Below the pieces are notes generated by a model that made no database searches, was not told where the DNA came from, and was given only the letters and a program-made list of their open reading frames with translations. Of a stretch of 64,000 bases of DNA, positions 8,192 to 17,192 are shown one piece after another. Source of the DNA: Mucilaginibacter flavus (GTDB lineage Bacteria > Bacteroidota > Bacteroidia > Sphingobacteriales > Sphingobacteriaceae); contig NZ_JAUFPS010000012.1 of assembly GCF_030409315.1 (NCBI RefSeq), positions 295,820-359,819 on the forward strand, in the 5' to 3' direction. The position numbers were made by a program, and so were the translations under genes. Within the stretch, counting starts at the first letter, position 1; each line of letters starts with the position of its first letter.

Positions 8192-8794
8192 TTAGATGCC
8201 TGCTAATTCGTCGTTTTGAACTTTGGCAGTGGTGTTTAATTTATCGGTGTAGTTGGCAGCAATAAATTTGTTGTTGTTTACTGTCGATTGGCTATTGTGG
8301 GTTAAAGAATAAACTTCGGTTTTACCAGATAGTTCAATTTTGGCATGGTCGCTTACGTTTACATTGGTTTGGTAAGTATCCAGGGTTAAGTTAGCGGTGG
8401 CGTTGTTGTGCATATTAACTTCCAGTTCAATGGCCGATAGGTTACCAAATGATTTAACTTCGGCATTGTCATAGGCGCTGATGTTACGCAGATCATTTGC
8501 AGTTACCCAAACTACCAATTTTTCTTTTGTATATGACGCGATGCGTAATACGCCTTTTGAGCTTTGTACCAGCGCGCTTTCGGCGTAGTATTTATTGTAA
8601 ACCTTAACCTGGTCGGCTGTACCGGCAGATACATAAAGCTCGACATTACCGCGGATTTCGATTTTGTTGATATTGCTTACATCAGTTAAAACAGTAGCAA
8701 CATTGTTAGTATTTATTGTAGAAGCAAGGGTTGAATTTGTGATACCAGCTACTAATAATAATGAAGCAGCGATGGTGAATAATTTTGATTTCAT
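8192..8794 (-). CDS. Secreted DUF2807-like protein, copy 2
   Basis: About 200 residues, the tandem paralogue of 6836-7444, with the same signal peptide style (MKSKLFTIAAS) and the same beta-rich head domain. Differences cluster at the extreme C terminus and in the region after the signal peptide. The start at 8794 is chosen by comparison with copy 1; the open frame extends 19 codons upstream into the conserved leader. The promoter, leader and terminator all have counterparts in copy 1. Role unknown; the context suggests an envelope response. Confidence 0.8.
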   Translation of the reverse strand: MKSKLFTIAASLLLVAGITNSTLASTINTNNVATVLTDVSNINKIEIRGNVELYVSAGTADQVKVYNKYYAESALVQSSKGVLRIASYTKEKLVVWVTANDLRNISAYDNAEVKSFGNLSAIELEVNMHNNATANLTLDTYQTNVNVSDHAKIELSGKTEVYSLTHNSQSTVNNNKFIAANYTDKLNTTAKVQNDELAGI

Positions 8795-8852
8795 GATATT
8801 TAATATTTTGATTGTCAAGTAATTGTATTGTGTTATTTTTAAATACAACAAT

Positions 8853-8880
8853 AAGACGCAGGCATTTTTAAAACGTTACA
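8853..8880 (-). promoter_or_regulatory. Putative ECF-sigma promoter, DUF2807 copy 2
   Basis: TGTAACG and GCGTCTTATT on the minus strand with 16 nt between AAC and CGTC, the same layout as 7503-7530. The remainder of 8881-9166 holds no gene that I can support. Confidence 0.6.
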
Positions 8881-9166
8881 GCCCTTTTTTGTGATTTAGA
8901 TATACACCGGGTTTTTATCGGCGAATGGCGGATTATGATCGGTGAGCGGGGGATAAAGTTTTGAGTATAATACACGTCTTATTTTTTGACGGCGCAAAGG
9001 TACCCTTAATAAGCATCAAAAAACAGCCCGACCAAGCTGATTGACGTATAGTGACGTTATGATGAAAAAAACTACCCAAAGTGTTATTACAATGACAATA
9101 TAGGAGGTTTTCTGACTGTGAAACAGGAGATTAGAAACGATTTAACGAGCTTCCATTAACAAATAA

Positions 9167-9691
9167 TTAAAACGAAACCCCAAGTTGGATGCCCGAGCCG
9201 ATGGATGCGGGGAAATTATTACCAAACCTTATTGGAAAAGAGGCGGCGATAAACAGATTAGCGTCCTTCCCTTGTATCAATCGCTGGTTAAATACCGGGC
9301 TAAATCCAAAACGGCCATTGGTTTCAAAACCGGTGCGGCCAATAAAAGTAAATCCGTTTTTAAAACGGAACATGGCGCCTGGATTAAAGGAGATAGAATT
9401 TACCTTGGCTATATTTTTTTCGGTGCGAATAACGGGAGCTACTTCAAAACTCACACCAAAGTGATCACTTTTTAAAAGGTTGATCCCAAATGGAAAGCTT
9501 ACTGTATACGCATTCTTAAAATTGCCTGTGAAACCATCTTTAGTCCAGGTTTCAACGGCATTTGTAACGCTAAAATAACCCATTACCCTGGGATATACTT
9601 GCGATTGCTGGGCGAAACCTATATTATTTACAAAGGTTACAAAAAATAAAACTACAATAACTTTAGTGATCGCTGCAGGGGATAAAGACAT
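9167..9691 (-). CDS. Hypothetical outer-membrane beta-barrel-like protein
   Basis: 174 residues with an N-terminal signal peptide ending at GFAQ, then alternating hydrophobic/polar stretches with many Phe and Gly and a C-terminal Phe (GVSF). This is the pattern of a small outer-membrane barrel. No conserved active-site motif is visible and I do not recognise the family. The start is followed by a slightly longer than usual n-region (MSLSPAAITK). Its own downstream region and neighbours give no functional hint. Confidence 0.65.
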   Translation of the reverse strand: MSLSPAAITKVIVVLFFVTFVNNIGFAQQSQVYPRVMGYFSVTNAVETWTKDGFTGNFKNAYTVSFPFGINLLKSDHFGVSFEVAPVIRTEKNIAKVNSISFNPGAMFRFKNGFTFIGRTGFETNGRFGFSPVFNQRLIQGKDANLFIAASFPIRFGNNFPASIGSGIQLGVSF

Positions 9692-9937
9692 CTACAATAA
9701 TATAAACTTCTGATTATTTAAACATTACGCGCATTAACACTTAACAGAGTGTTCATCTTAAATTTACACCCCTCATCACCTGCCCAATAATTTACCAATT
9801 ATTACGTATTGAAAATATCCTTAAAAAACATATTCAGGATACATATAATACATATTTAACATTATTACAATTTGAAATTTAGATATTTGAAACTTATTAT
9901 TAATCTAAACAAATAAATTCGAGACAAATCCTGCAAA

Positions 9938-10450
9938 ATGAAAAAAATCAAAACCTTATTATTATTGGCTGCAACACTGGGTGTGATCACTTTAAATTCA
10001 TGTTCAAAAGACAAAAATTCTGTGCCGTCGGCAACTATTACTGCCGGTGTAGATGGTACAGCTACCACATTTAACACCAACGCTATAACACTTAGCAGCA
10101 CGGTTAACGGGGCTACTTTTACCAACATACAAGGTACAGCATCAAACGGCGCAACTATCTCTATCACTTTAAGCGGCAAACCAACAGCGGGAAAAACCTA
10201 CATCTCAACTGCAAGTAAAGACGATGATAAACCCGTTATGCTTTATTCTTTAAAAAATGACAACTATTTTAATGATGATGACAATACTAAAAACATTGTA
10301 AGCGTAACCATATCATCGGTAAGTTCAACAGGAGTGCAGGGTACTTTTAAAGGTGCCCTTACCAATACTGTATTTGTAGGCACTGGCGGTGGCACAGCTA
10401 AAACAAAGGCTATAACCGATGGAAAATTCAATGTTTACTTCAGCAAATAA
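9938..10450 (+). CDS. Hypothetical lipoprotein
   Basis: 170 residues. A lipoprotein signal (LNSC, Cys22) is followed by a Ser/Thr/Gly-rich domain of beta-strand character with the acidic segment NDDDNTKN. It resembles the DUF6252-like lipoproteins of Bacteroidota, but that is a weak match. The gene is monocistronic: an AT-rich 246 bp leader region precedes it and a strong bidirectional terminator follows. Likely surface- or periplasm-exposed; function unknown. Confidence 0.75.
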   Translation: MKKIKTLLLLAATLGVITLNSCSKDKNSVPSATITAGVDGTATTFNTNAITLSSTVNGATFTNIQGTASNGATISITLSGKPTAGKTYISTASKDDDKPVMLYSLKNDNYFNDDDNTKNIVSVTISSVSSTGVQGTFKGALTNTVFVGTGGGTAKTKAITDGKFNVYFSK

Positions 10451-10479
10451 TTTTTGCTGTTAAAGTTTTACTATAAAAT

Positions 10480-10516
10480 AAAACGGCCTTTCAATTGATT
10501 TTGAAAGGCCGTTTTG
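10480..10516. terminator. Bidirectional terminator
   Basis: A perfect 14-bp stem AAAACGGCCTTTCA/TGAAAGGCCGTTTT (inner region TTGATT) with A/T tracts on both sides. It serves the lipoprotein gene from the left and the M56 gene from the right. Confidence 0.85.
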
Positions 10517-10549
10517 TTGAGCTGCTCATAAAAAGCTTAGCCGGTTAGT

Positions 10550-12214
10550 TTATGATTTTACCGGCTCATAAAACTTTAAGAACCAGTCGGGGTTTCTGTA
10601 AGCATACGTATCTGCATTATTGCCAATAGCTACCCAATCGTTTATATCATAAGTTTTGTCGCTGGTTTTAACCTCATGTACAAAACGGAGCGTTACATGA
10701 TAACCTTCTTTGAGTGCGGTTAAATCGGGCGCGTTGGATTTAAAGGTTAAATTAAAGATGTAATTATTACTTCCCTCTACAGCAATCCCGATACATTTCC
10801 CCGCCGCGTTTCTTTTTATGTCGGTTATTTTCCCATCGGTAAAACGCACCTTATTTGTTTCATATAAAAAAGGTGCAGTATCGTTTATAGCAACACTTTT
10901 CTCCTCAAATATTTTCACATTGTTTTTTATGATGTACGCTGGCGAAAATGATACCGGCATATTTTTAGAAAAACTACTGCCAGACATTTTCATCGTCACT
11001 TCATCGCCTTCACTAAGTTTTCCATCCAAATCCGAGTTGTCTTTACCATAGATCGATACATCGTAGTCATTGTTATTGTAGGTTATTGTATAACGATGTA
11101 GAAAAGTTGATTTTTCATCTTTTAAAACCTTCGCAATTTTCACAACAATTTCTTTAGCCATAATTTGTTGCGTGATTTTTGATTTGCTTTTATACTCTTC
11201 GGTTTTCATGTAAGCTCTTTGTTCAGCCACCGCCAAATCGTACGCCTTATCACGCTTTACTTTTTGGCGATACTTTTCTACCGGCTCATCAGCAACTGCC
11301 GATTGAACCGGAGTTTTAACTTTTGTTTTTAAACTGGTTGCAAAAACCAGGCAGCTAACAAGCACCATGGGCGCCATAAGCAGGTAGGTTAACTTTTTCA
11401 TATTATTTGATGGTTTGTTAAAAAGCATGGTTATGCGTTTGGCTAAGGGCACTGTGCTAAAACCATTAAGCAAAAGCATCCCTTGCCCCGTTGCGGATAA
11501 GTGCAGTAACAAGTTGGCATACATTTTTTTATCGGCTACAGCGGCCATCTTCTTATCAACACCAAACTCGTGGTTGGCTTCAATGGCATTGGCGTACCAA
11601 TAAACAAAGGGATTAAACCAAAGGATAATTTGCGCTATTTTGGCTATCACCCTATCTACAGAATGAAATGCACTTACATGTAATAGCTCATGCGCTATAA
11701 TGTATTTTAACTCCTGCGGACTAATACCATCGTCATTTAAAAAAACGTAGTTGAAAAAAGAACCATTACGGAGAGCGGCATGGCTGCTAAAAATGGTTAC
11801 GCCATCTAATTTTGATCTGGGCTTACCCCTTAAACCAACCAGGAAAAGAGTTACGGATATCAAAAGATGTGTAAACAGTATCAGCGCGACAATGACATAC
11901 AGCAAATCGGCCGCCTTACTCCAATTTATTGGTTCATCAACAATAAATGGTTGTTTTCTTTGATGAGCGGCTACCTGTTGATTATCTGCCTGTATTTTAT
12001 CTATGTAAGTGAATTGCCTAACGGCCGAAACATACGGCGCCTCTTGTTTAACCTGCACTTTTATTGCCGGTATTACAAAGCTTAGCACCAGCGTTATAAT
12101 CAAATACCATCGGTTAATGGTAAAAAAAGTGAGCCGGCGCAGCAGCAGATAATAAAACAAGTAAAAAATTCCGGTACAGGCCGATACCTGTAACACATAG
12201 GCGATGGTTTCCAT
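10550..12214 (-). CDS. BlaR1/MecR1-type M56 membrane metallopeptidase
   Basis: 554 residues. Transmembrane helices lie in the first 110 residues and near 300. The zinc protease motif HELLH is at 175-179, followed by WFNPFVYW and the downstream Glu in EANHEFGVDKK. The long C-terminal periplasmic part is not a penicillin-binding domain and is unlike known sensors. In the family, sensing activates the cytosolic protease, which leads to loss of the BlaI repressor. It overlaps or abuts the BlaI gene (12214-12579), so the two are cotranscribed. The ligand is unknown; antibiotic resistance should not be assumed. Confidence 0.9.
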   Translation of the reverse strand: METIAYVLQVSACTGIFYLFYYLLLRRLTFFTINRWYLIITLVLSFVIPAIKVQVKQEAPYVSAVRQFTYIDKIQADNQQVAAHQRKQPFIVDEPINWSKAADLLYVIVALILFTHLLISVTLFLVGLRGKPRSKLDGVTIFSSHAALRNGSFFNYVFLNDDGISPQELKYIIAHELLHVSAFHSVDRVIAKIAQIILWFNPFVYWYANAIEANHEFGVDKKMAAVADKKMYANLLLHLSATGQGMLLLNGFSTVPLAKRITMLFNKPSNNMKKLTYLLMAPMVLVSCLVFATSLKTKVKTPVQSAVADEPVEKYRQKVKRDKAYDLAVAEQRAYMKTEEYKSKSKITQQIMAKEIVVKIAKVLKDEKSTFLHRYTITYNNNDYDVSIYGKDNSDLDGKLSEGDEVTMKMSGSSFSKNMPVSFSPAYIIKNNVKIFEEKSVAINDTAPFLYETNKVRFTDGKITDIKRNAAGKCIGIAVEGSNNYIFNLTFKSNAPDLTALKEGYHVTLRFVHEVKTSDKTYDINDWVAIGNNADTYAYRNPDWFLKFYEPVKS

Positions 12215-12579
12215 TATTCTTCGCTTTTATTAATGATATCCTTAAGCTTGTTAATATCTTCCTGGCTCAGTTTCTCTTCTTTGACCATAAAAGAAAAAAG
12301 ACTTTCGGCCGAGTTATCGAAATACCCTGCAAAAAAACGGCTGAAGAAAGCCTTGCGGTATTCAGATTTGGTGACCTTAGGAAAATACTCATAAGTTTTT
12401 CCATAAGCCTTATAATCAACATATCCCTTCTTTTCCAGCAACCGCACTACCGACGAAATAGTGTTGTAAGGTGGTTTAGGATCATCGGGCAGCGCCTCAA
12501 TAATATCCTTCACAAAGCATTGCTTTAGTTGCCATATCACCTGCATAACCCGCTCCTCTGTTTTTGTTAACTCTTCCAT
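12214..12579 (-). CDS. BlaI/MecI-family transcriptional repressor
   Basis: About 121 residues: a winged-helix DNA-binding domain (LTKTEERVMQVIWQL, PYNTISSVVRLLEKKGYV) and a C-terminal dimerisation helix. The frame extends 15 codons upstream, but the ATG at 12579 matches the normal family N terminus (MEELTKTEE) and lies 3 nt from an exact -7 element. Its stop overlaps the first base of the M56 start. It presumably represses its own operon through the dyad at 12592-12607. Confidence 0.92.
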   Translation of the reverse strand: MEELTKTEERVMQVIWQLKQCFVKDIIEALPDDPKPPYNTISSVVRLLEKKGYVDYKAYGKTYEYFPKVTKSEYRKAFFSRFFAGYFDNSAESLFSFMVKEEKLSQEDINKLKDIINKSEE

Positions 12580-12582
12580 ACT

Positions 12583-12607
12583 CAAATATAAAACTGATTT
12601 TTCAGTT
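12583..12607 (-). promoter_or_regulatory. BlaI-M56 promoter and operator dyad
   Basis: TATATTTG (12583-12590, exact TAnnTTTG) ends 3 nt before the blaI ATG, predicting a leaderless mRNA. Directly upstream, in the promoter spacer, is the perfect dyad AACTGATTTTTCAGTT (12592-12607). A dyad in this position would block RNA polymerase when bound, as expected for BlaI autorepression. Confidence 0.6.
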
Positions 12608-12722
12608 ATACAACTAAAAACCAAGTTACATAACTTATTTTACAGTTTTAAATTACAACAGTATGATATACAGGCATATAATTTATAAAACACAAATCAT
12701 AAAACTCTCCCCTTTCATCCAA

Positions 12723-12830
12723 CTATCCCCAAGTCTTTTATCTTTTGTCCTTAAGTCCATCGTCCAATAGTCCTACTGTCCCAAAGTCTTTAATCTAAAT
12801 ATCCTTGCTCCTTTGTCCCTAAAAAACTAT
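12723..12830. repeat. AAGTC/TTTGTCC word repeat upstream of the TIM-barrel gene
   Basis: Short variants of AAGTCTTTTATC, TTGTCCTTAAGTCC and CCAAAGTCTTTAATC run in one orientation up to about 28 nt before the start codon. Similar text occurs at 18166-18225 and 63935-63984. It has no coding pattern. Confidence 0.5.
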
Positions 12831-12857
12831 CTTGCTTTCGTAAACCAATCCCAACCT

Positions 12858-13805
12858 ATGAAACGCAGAAACTTTGTGCAAGGCTCTATGCTGGCGGGCG
12901 CATCCTTATTAACTACAGGTGTTTTAAACGCGGCGGCGCTTACCAGCTGTGCCGATCCGGCAGGTGTAGCTACTACCACGGCTGCCGGCGATAAACCTTT
13001 CAATCTCAATTATGGCACACACGATGGCATGTTTAAAAGCCATGCCGGCGATGATTTTATTGATCAGATTAAGTTTGCTTATGATAAAGGTTTCCGGGCT
13101 ATTGAAGATAATGGCATGAGCGGCCGACCAGAAGATCAGCAGAAAAAAATAGGCGATACTTTAGCTAAATTAGGTATGGCCATGGGCGTTTTTGTGCAAC
13201 CTGGCCTGGGTAATGACAGCAACATGCTGGCAAACGGCAAAGCCGACCAGGTTGAAAAATTCATAGCCTCGTGCAAACAGGCTGTTGAAATAGCCAAGCG
13301 CATTAATAGTAAGTTAGTAACCGTTGTCCCCGGCGATTTTGTGCGCAACCTGCCCATCGGCGTACAAACCGGCAATGTTATAGAAGCGATAAAAAAGGGA
13401 ACGGCCATTTTAGAACCACATGGCGTTGTAATGGTGTTAGAGCCGTTGAGTGATAATCCGGATTTGTTTTTGCGCACACCCGACCAAGCCTATGCTATTT
13501 GCAAAGCTGTAGGCAGTCCGTCATGTAAAATTCTGTACGATATGTATCATGTACAGCGTAACCAGGGTAATATCATCCCAACGCTCGATTTGGTTTATGA
13601 CGAAATTGGCTATTACCAGATTGGCGATAATCCCGGCCGCAAAGAACCCGGCACCGGCGAAGTGAACTATAAAAACATTTTCAAACACATTTATAACAAG
13701 GGCTACCGCGGGGTTTTGGGCATGGAGCATGGTACAGCGGGCGCAGGCAAAGAGGGCGAACTGGCATTGATTAAAGCTTACCGCGAGGCCGATAGTTTTA
13801 TGTGA
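12858..13805 (+). CDS. Secreted TIM-barrel sugar isomerase/epimerase (hydroxypyruvate isomerase-like)
   Basis: About 315 residues. The N terminus is a Tat-type signal (MKRRNF) followed by a lipoprotein-like LTSC. The mature part is a xylose-isomerase-like TIM barrel, with metal-ligand candidates in VVMVLEPLSD, KILYDMYHVQ, YYQIGDNPGR and GVLGMEHG, which most resemble hydroxypyruvate isomerases. The 45 nt before this ATG are open but belong to the repeat, so the internal ATG is chosen. The next gene starts 19 nt downstream, so an operon with the M28 peptidase and GNAT genes is likely. Substrate unknown. Confidence 0.88.
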   Translation: MKRRNFVQGSMLAGASLLTTGVLNAAALTSCADPAGVATTTAAGDKPFNLNYGTHDGMFKSHAGDDFIDQIKFAYDKGFRAIEDNGMSGRPEDQQKKIGDTLAKLGMAMGVFVQPGLGNDSNMLANGKADQVEKFIASCKQAVEIAKRINSKLVTVVPGDFVRNLPIGVQTGNVIEAIKKGTAILEPHGVVMVLEPLSDNPDLFLRTPDQAYAICKAVGSPSCKILYDMYHVQRNQGNIIPTLDLVYDEIGYYQIGDNPGRKEPGTGEVNYKNIFKHIYNKGYRGVLGMEHGTAGAGKEGELALIKAYREADSFM

Positions 13806-13823
13806 CCATATCATCAATAATAA

Positions 13824-14981
13824 ATGAAATTTAAACTCACCCTCCTGCTCCTGTTGATAGCCAACCTGAGTTTTGCGCAGGATAGCCTGTTTGCCCGCAA
13901 ACTGGTTGATACGCTTACTTCGCCCTACTTTTGGGGCCGGGGTTATACGCGCGATGGGGTGCACAAAGCCGCTACCTTTATACAAGCCCAATTTAAAAGC
14001 TATGGTTTAAAACCGATGGGTGGCAAAAATTACCAGCAGGTATTTAGCTACCCGGTAAATGTTTTTCCAGGTAAAATGGAGGTAATTATTAACGGCGTGA
14101 AGCTTGCACCAGGCAAACAGTTTATCGTAAGCCCGGATAGTAAGGGAGTACATGGTATTGGCAAGCTGGAGCAAACGGACAGTGTACACTTTGTTGACCG
14201 GCAAAACCGGGTGGTGGTTTCTTTGGAAGATAAGCTAACATGGTCGGTTGAAGGTAAGGCGCTTGATTATACGGTGATACAGGTTGATAAAAAGGCTGTA
14301 AAGCTGCCGCTAAATACTATTAGCATCGATATAGAAAACCAGGTGATCCCCGATTTTAAAACTGCCAACATTTGCGCGGTGGTTAAGGGTACTGTAAAGC
14401 CCGATTCTGTAATTGTGATTACCGCGCATTATGATCATTTAGGCGGCATGGGCAGTGATACTTATTTTCCGGGGGCCAATGATAATGCCAGCGGTTTATC
14501 GCAAATGCTTAGTTTGGCCAGGTATTATGCCGCGCACCCGCAACCGTACACCATGGCTTTCATTGCTTTTTCTGGCGAAGAGGCCGGTTTGTTGGGGTCT
14601 AAATACTTTACAGAAAATCCGCTCATCCCATTAAAAAACATCCGTTTTTTAATCAACCTTGACTTGAACGGAACAGGCGATGAAGGTATTACCGTTGTGA
14701 ACGCCACGGTATATCCTAATGAGTTTGCAGCTATGCAACGCATCAGCGATGAAGGCCATTACTTTGTTAAAGTGGCTAAGCGGGGCAAAGCCGCCAACAG
14801 CGATCATTATTTATTTACAGAAAAAGGTGTGCCCGCGTTTTTCATTTATACCATGGGCGGCATTAAAGCTTACCACGATGTATTTGATATCAGCGCTACC
14901 CTGCCGCTTAATAAATACAAAGATTTGTTCAGGCTTATTGTTAAGTTTAATGATTCGCTGATGCAAAATGCCAAACCCTGA
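13824..14981 (+). CDS. Secreted M28-family zinc aminopeptidase
   Basis: 385 residues with a signal peptide ending at SFAQ. The di-zinc site of M28 peptidases is complete: His in TAHYDHLGG, bridging Asp in GANDNASG, the Glu-Glu pair in SGEEAGLLGS, Asp in NLDLNG and His in SDHYLF. An N-terminal PA-like segment precedes it. It probably removes N-terminal amino acids in the periplasm. It is second in the 12858-15536 run, 19 nt after the TIM-barrel gene and 3 nt before the acetyltransferase. Confidence 0.92.
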   Translation: MKFKLTLLLLLIANLSFAQDSLFARKLVDTLTSPYFWGRGYTRDGVHKAATFIQAQFKSYGLKPMGGKNYQQVFSYPVNVFPGKMEVIINGVKLAPGKQFIVSPDSKGVHGIGKLEQTDSVHFVDRQNRVVVSLEDKLTWSVEGKALDYTVIQVDKKAVKLPLNTISIDIENQVIPDFKTANICAVVKGTVKPDSVIVITAHYDHLGGMGSDTYFPGANDNASGLSQMLSLARYYAAHPQPYTMAFIAFSGEEAGLLGSKYFTENPLIPLKNIRFLINLDLNGTGDEGITVVNATVYPNEFAAMQRISDEGHYFVKVAKRGKAANSDHYLFTEKGVPAFFIYTMGGIKAYHDVFDISATLPLNKYKDLFRLIVKFNDSLMQNAKP

Positions 14982-14984
14982 TTT

Positions 14985-15536
14985 ATGCTTAATCCAGATT
15001 TTAGTAGTTTCCCCATTTTAACAACCCAGCGATTGGTGTTACGCCGGTTTACAGATGCGGATACTGCCGATCTTTTTGAAATGCGCAGCGACGCCAACGT
15101 AATGCAATACATTGGCCGCCCGCTCTGCAAAACGCTGGATGATGCTTTAGGATTAATTAAGGTAATTGACGACCTTTTAGCCGCCAACAATGGTATCACC
15201 TGGTGCATTTGCTTAAAAGACGATCCTAAATTTATAGGCAGCATAGGCTTTTGGCGCATAGAAAAGGAGAACCACCGTGCCGAGATTGGCTACCTGCTAA
15301 ACCCCGCCTACCAGGGACAAGGCCTAATGCAGGAAGCTGTACAAAGGGTGATTGATTTTGGCTTTAACGAATTAAATTTCCATAGCATACAGGCCAATGT
15401 TAGTCCGCACAATAAAGCGTCCATCAAACTATTGGAATGCAGTAATTTTATAAGGGAAGGGTATTTTAAGGAGAGCCAATACCATAATGGTCGCTTTGAA
15501 GATACCGTTATTTATGCTTTATTAACAAAAAAGTAA
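14985..15536 (+). CDS. GNAT N-acetyltransferase (RimJ/RimL type)
   Basis: 183 residues with the RimJ/RimL-type layout: N-terminal TQRLVLRRFTDADTADLFEM, central RAEIGYLLNPAYQGQGLMQEAV that includes the acetyl-CoA pyrophosphate loop (QGQGL), and C-terminal NKASIKLLECSNFIREG. It probably acetylates an amino group of a protein or small molecule in the cytosol. Three bases separate it from the M28 stop, which makes cotranscription and probably coupling likely. Confidence 0.9.
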   Translation: MLNPDFSSFPILTTQRLVLRRFTDADTADLFEMRSDANVMQYIGRPLCKTLDDALGLIKVIDDLLAANNGITWCICLKDDPKFIGSIGFWRIEKENHRAEIGYLLNPAYQGQGLMQEAVQRVIDFGFNELNFHSIQANVSPHNKASIKLLECSNFIREGYFKESQYHNGRFEDTVIYALLTKK

Positions 15537-15679
15537 ATGTGTTAACAAATTATTTATGCGAAATATTTTGAATTAAAAAATTTTAATGCATGTTTACACT
15601 TCAAAACCAATTATAGCTAAGGCTGAAAACAATTCAGTATAAATGGGGTTAAACTAAAAAACACAAAAAGAAACTTATC

Positions 15680-15898
15680 ATGGCAACAGAAAACGGAAGC
15701 GGAATTACCGCGTATTCAGTAAAAACCAAAACCAAAAATGTACCAATGGTTGATCCTGTGATCGACATTAAATCTGGAAGGTATATTGCAACCGGTACAG
15801 ATGGTGCAGGCAACAAAATGGCTGCTATTATGGGCAAAGCTACTGCCGAAGAGCATATCGCAAAAGGTAACGCTAAAAAAGGCACTGGCTGGGCTTAA
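15680..15898 (+). CDS. Small conserved-looking hypothetical protein (72 aa)
   Basis: A 72-residue soluble, Gly/Ala/Lys-rich protein with no signal peptide: N-terminal MATENGSGIT, middle KSGRYIATGTDGAGNK, C-terminal KKGTGWA. The codon use is normal, an A-rich leader precedes the ATG and a strong terminator follows directly, so it is probably a real, independently expressed gene. I do not recognise the family. The opposite-strand 78-codon frame is its shadow. Confidence 0.7.
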   Translation: MATENGSGITAYSVKTKTKNVPMVDPVIDIKSGRYIATGTDGAGNKMAAIMGKATAEEHIAKGNAKKGTGWA

Positions 15899-15915
15899 TA
15901 TTTATTATTAACCGC

Positions 15916-15953
15916 AAAAGCCCTGGTTGAGTTCTGCTTAAACCAGGGCTTTT
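15916..15953 (+). terminator. Terminator of the 72-aa gene
   Basis: Perfect 13-bp stem AAAAGCCCTGGTT/AACCAGGGCTTTT with a 12-nt loop, 17 bp after the stop. The following 16.0-16.29 kb stretch holds no gene or obvious repeat. Confidence 0.85.
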
Positions 15954-16295
15954 GTATTTACCAGAAAGCTTAAAGCGAAGGGCATAAAGCCCAAAGCCAA
16001 AAACTGACCGCTTATATACTTAATGTAAAGGAAATAACTTGCGTAAAAACCCGCGGCTACCCAAAGCCTCTTGTTTACAAATACACCTTCTATAAATTAT
16101 TGTAAGAAACTTTAAATCAGATATTTTTTATATATCCCCTGCAGTCCTTTTTACAAATACGAAATCGAAACTCCGAATTCCGAAATTACGATAACGTAGT
16201 TTTACGCATGGCAAAACAGGTTAAAATACCTATTTCCTGCCCTGTTCATTTGCTTTAGTTTTACAACATCCCTGAATAAGTTAAAGCATCTGGTT

Positions 16296-16589
16296 ATGGC
16301 AGTACGTATACTTTATATTAAAACCGACGAAAAACCACATCATAATCCCTACGTGGCTATCGATTCCCTGGAATGGGTTAACGAGCGTATAAACGTAAAA
16401 GGAATAACCGAACGTAGTAAATTATATGACTGGATTAAAAATGAAGATGGCGAAGCTTACATTATTGACCAATACGGCAATAAAACCTGCCTTATTCCAG
16501 CTCTTTGCCCCGAAGGAAACAAATACGTAAAAACTGTTAAAGACGAATCGCAGCCCGATATGCTGTTGGCATTACCGGAGTCGGCCTGA
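16296..16589 (+). CDS. DUF3892-like small protein
   Basis: 97 residues. The start AVRILYIKTDEKPHHNP, central ITGVNxx-like SLEWVNER and DWIKNEDGEAYIIDQYGN resemble DUF3892-type small proteins, which have unknown function. There is no signal peptide. It ends 7 bp before the convergent CYTH gene. Coding character is good, but the family call is tentative. Confidence 0.65.
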   Translation: MAVRILYIKTDEKPHHNPYVAIDSLEWVNERINVKGITERSKLYDWIKNEDGEAYIIDQYGNKTCLIPALCPEGNKYVKTVKDESQPDMLLALPESA

Positions 16590-16596
16590 TTATTTT

Positions 16597-17064
16597 TCAC
16601 CACTTTGCAAACGGATGTACAGCCAGGTTTGAGTTATAATAACGCACGTCGCCGGTAACCTCGGTAGTGATCCATTCTGGCAGTATAAATTTTTCGTCTT
16701 CGCTTTCCAGTTCAATCTCCGCAACAAGCAAGCCCTTGTTATCCCCTAAAAACTCGTCCACCTCCCATACCTTGCCTGCAACATCAATACAATAACGGCG
16801 CTTTTTTAGTTCAGATACAGCAAAATTATTGAGCATTTCTTCGCCATCAATAGCCGGAATTTTATATTCAAACTCCAGTCGACTAATACCTTGTGTGCCG
16901 CCTTTTATGGTAATAAACCCTTCATCGGGCGTAACACGTATCCTAATAGTTTTATTTTCTTCGCTTAAAATATAGCCCTGCCTAAAATAAGTACCTACAG
17001 GTTTTGGCGTTTGATGCCATTGCTCATGATCAACCAAAAACTTACGTTCAATTTCAACTCCCAT
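16597..17064 (-). CDS. CYTH-domain protein
   Basis: 155 residues of the CYTH superfamily (class IV adenylate cyclase / triphosphate tunnel enzymes). The N-terminal signature EIERK is at residues 4-8, followed by alternating charged strands TIRIRVTPDEG, GFITIKGG, RRYCIDV and WEVDEFLG, with acidic LLVAEIELESEDE. These residues line a tunnel that binds triphosphate and metal. Bacterial short CYTH proteins often hydrolyse tripolyphosphate or inorganic triphosphates; the substrate cannot be told here. Confidence 0.9.
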   Translation of the reverse strand: MGVEIERKFLVDHEQWHQTPKPVGTYFRQGYILSEENKTIRIRVTPDEGFITIKGGTQGISRLEFEYKIPAIDGEEMLNNFAVSELKKRRYCIDVAGKVWEVDEFLGDNKGLLVAEIELESEDEKFILPEWITTEVTGDVRYYNSNLAVHPFAKW

Positions 17065-17192
17065 ATATCCTTTTTTTTAATAACCTAATAAAACGCGGTT
17101 GGTTTTAATTGCTGTAAACACTGCAATAAAGCCGGCAAATATTAGTTTATTTAGGGCGATAACCTATATTTAAAGAAATAATATTCTACCTT

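Noticed and set aside
10550..12579. Beta-lactam resistance operon
   Set aside because: The BlaI/M56 pair alone does not imply resistance; no beta-lactamase or penicillin-binding domain is present.
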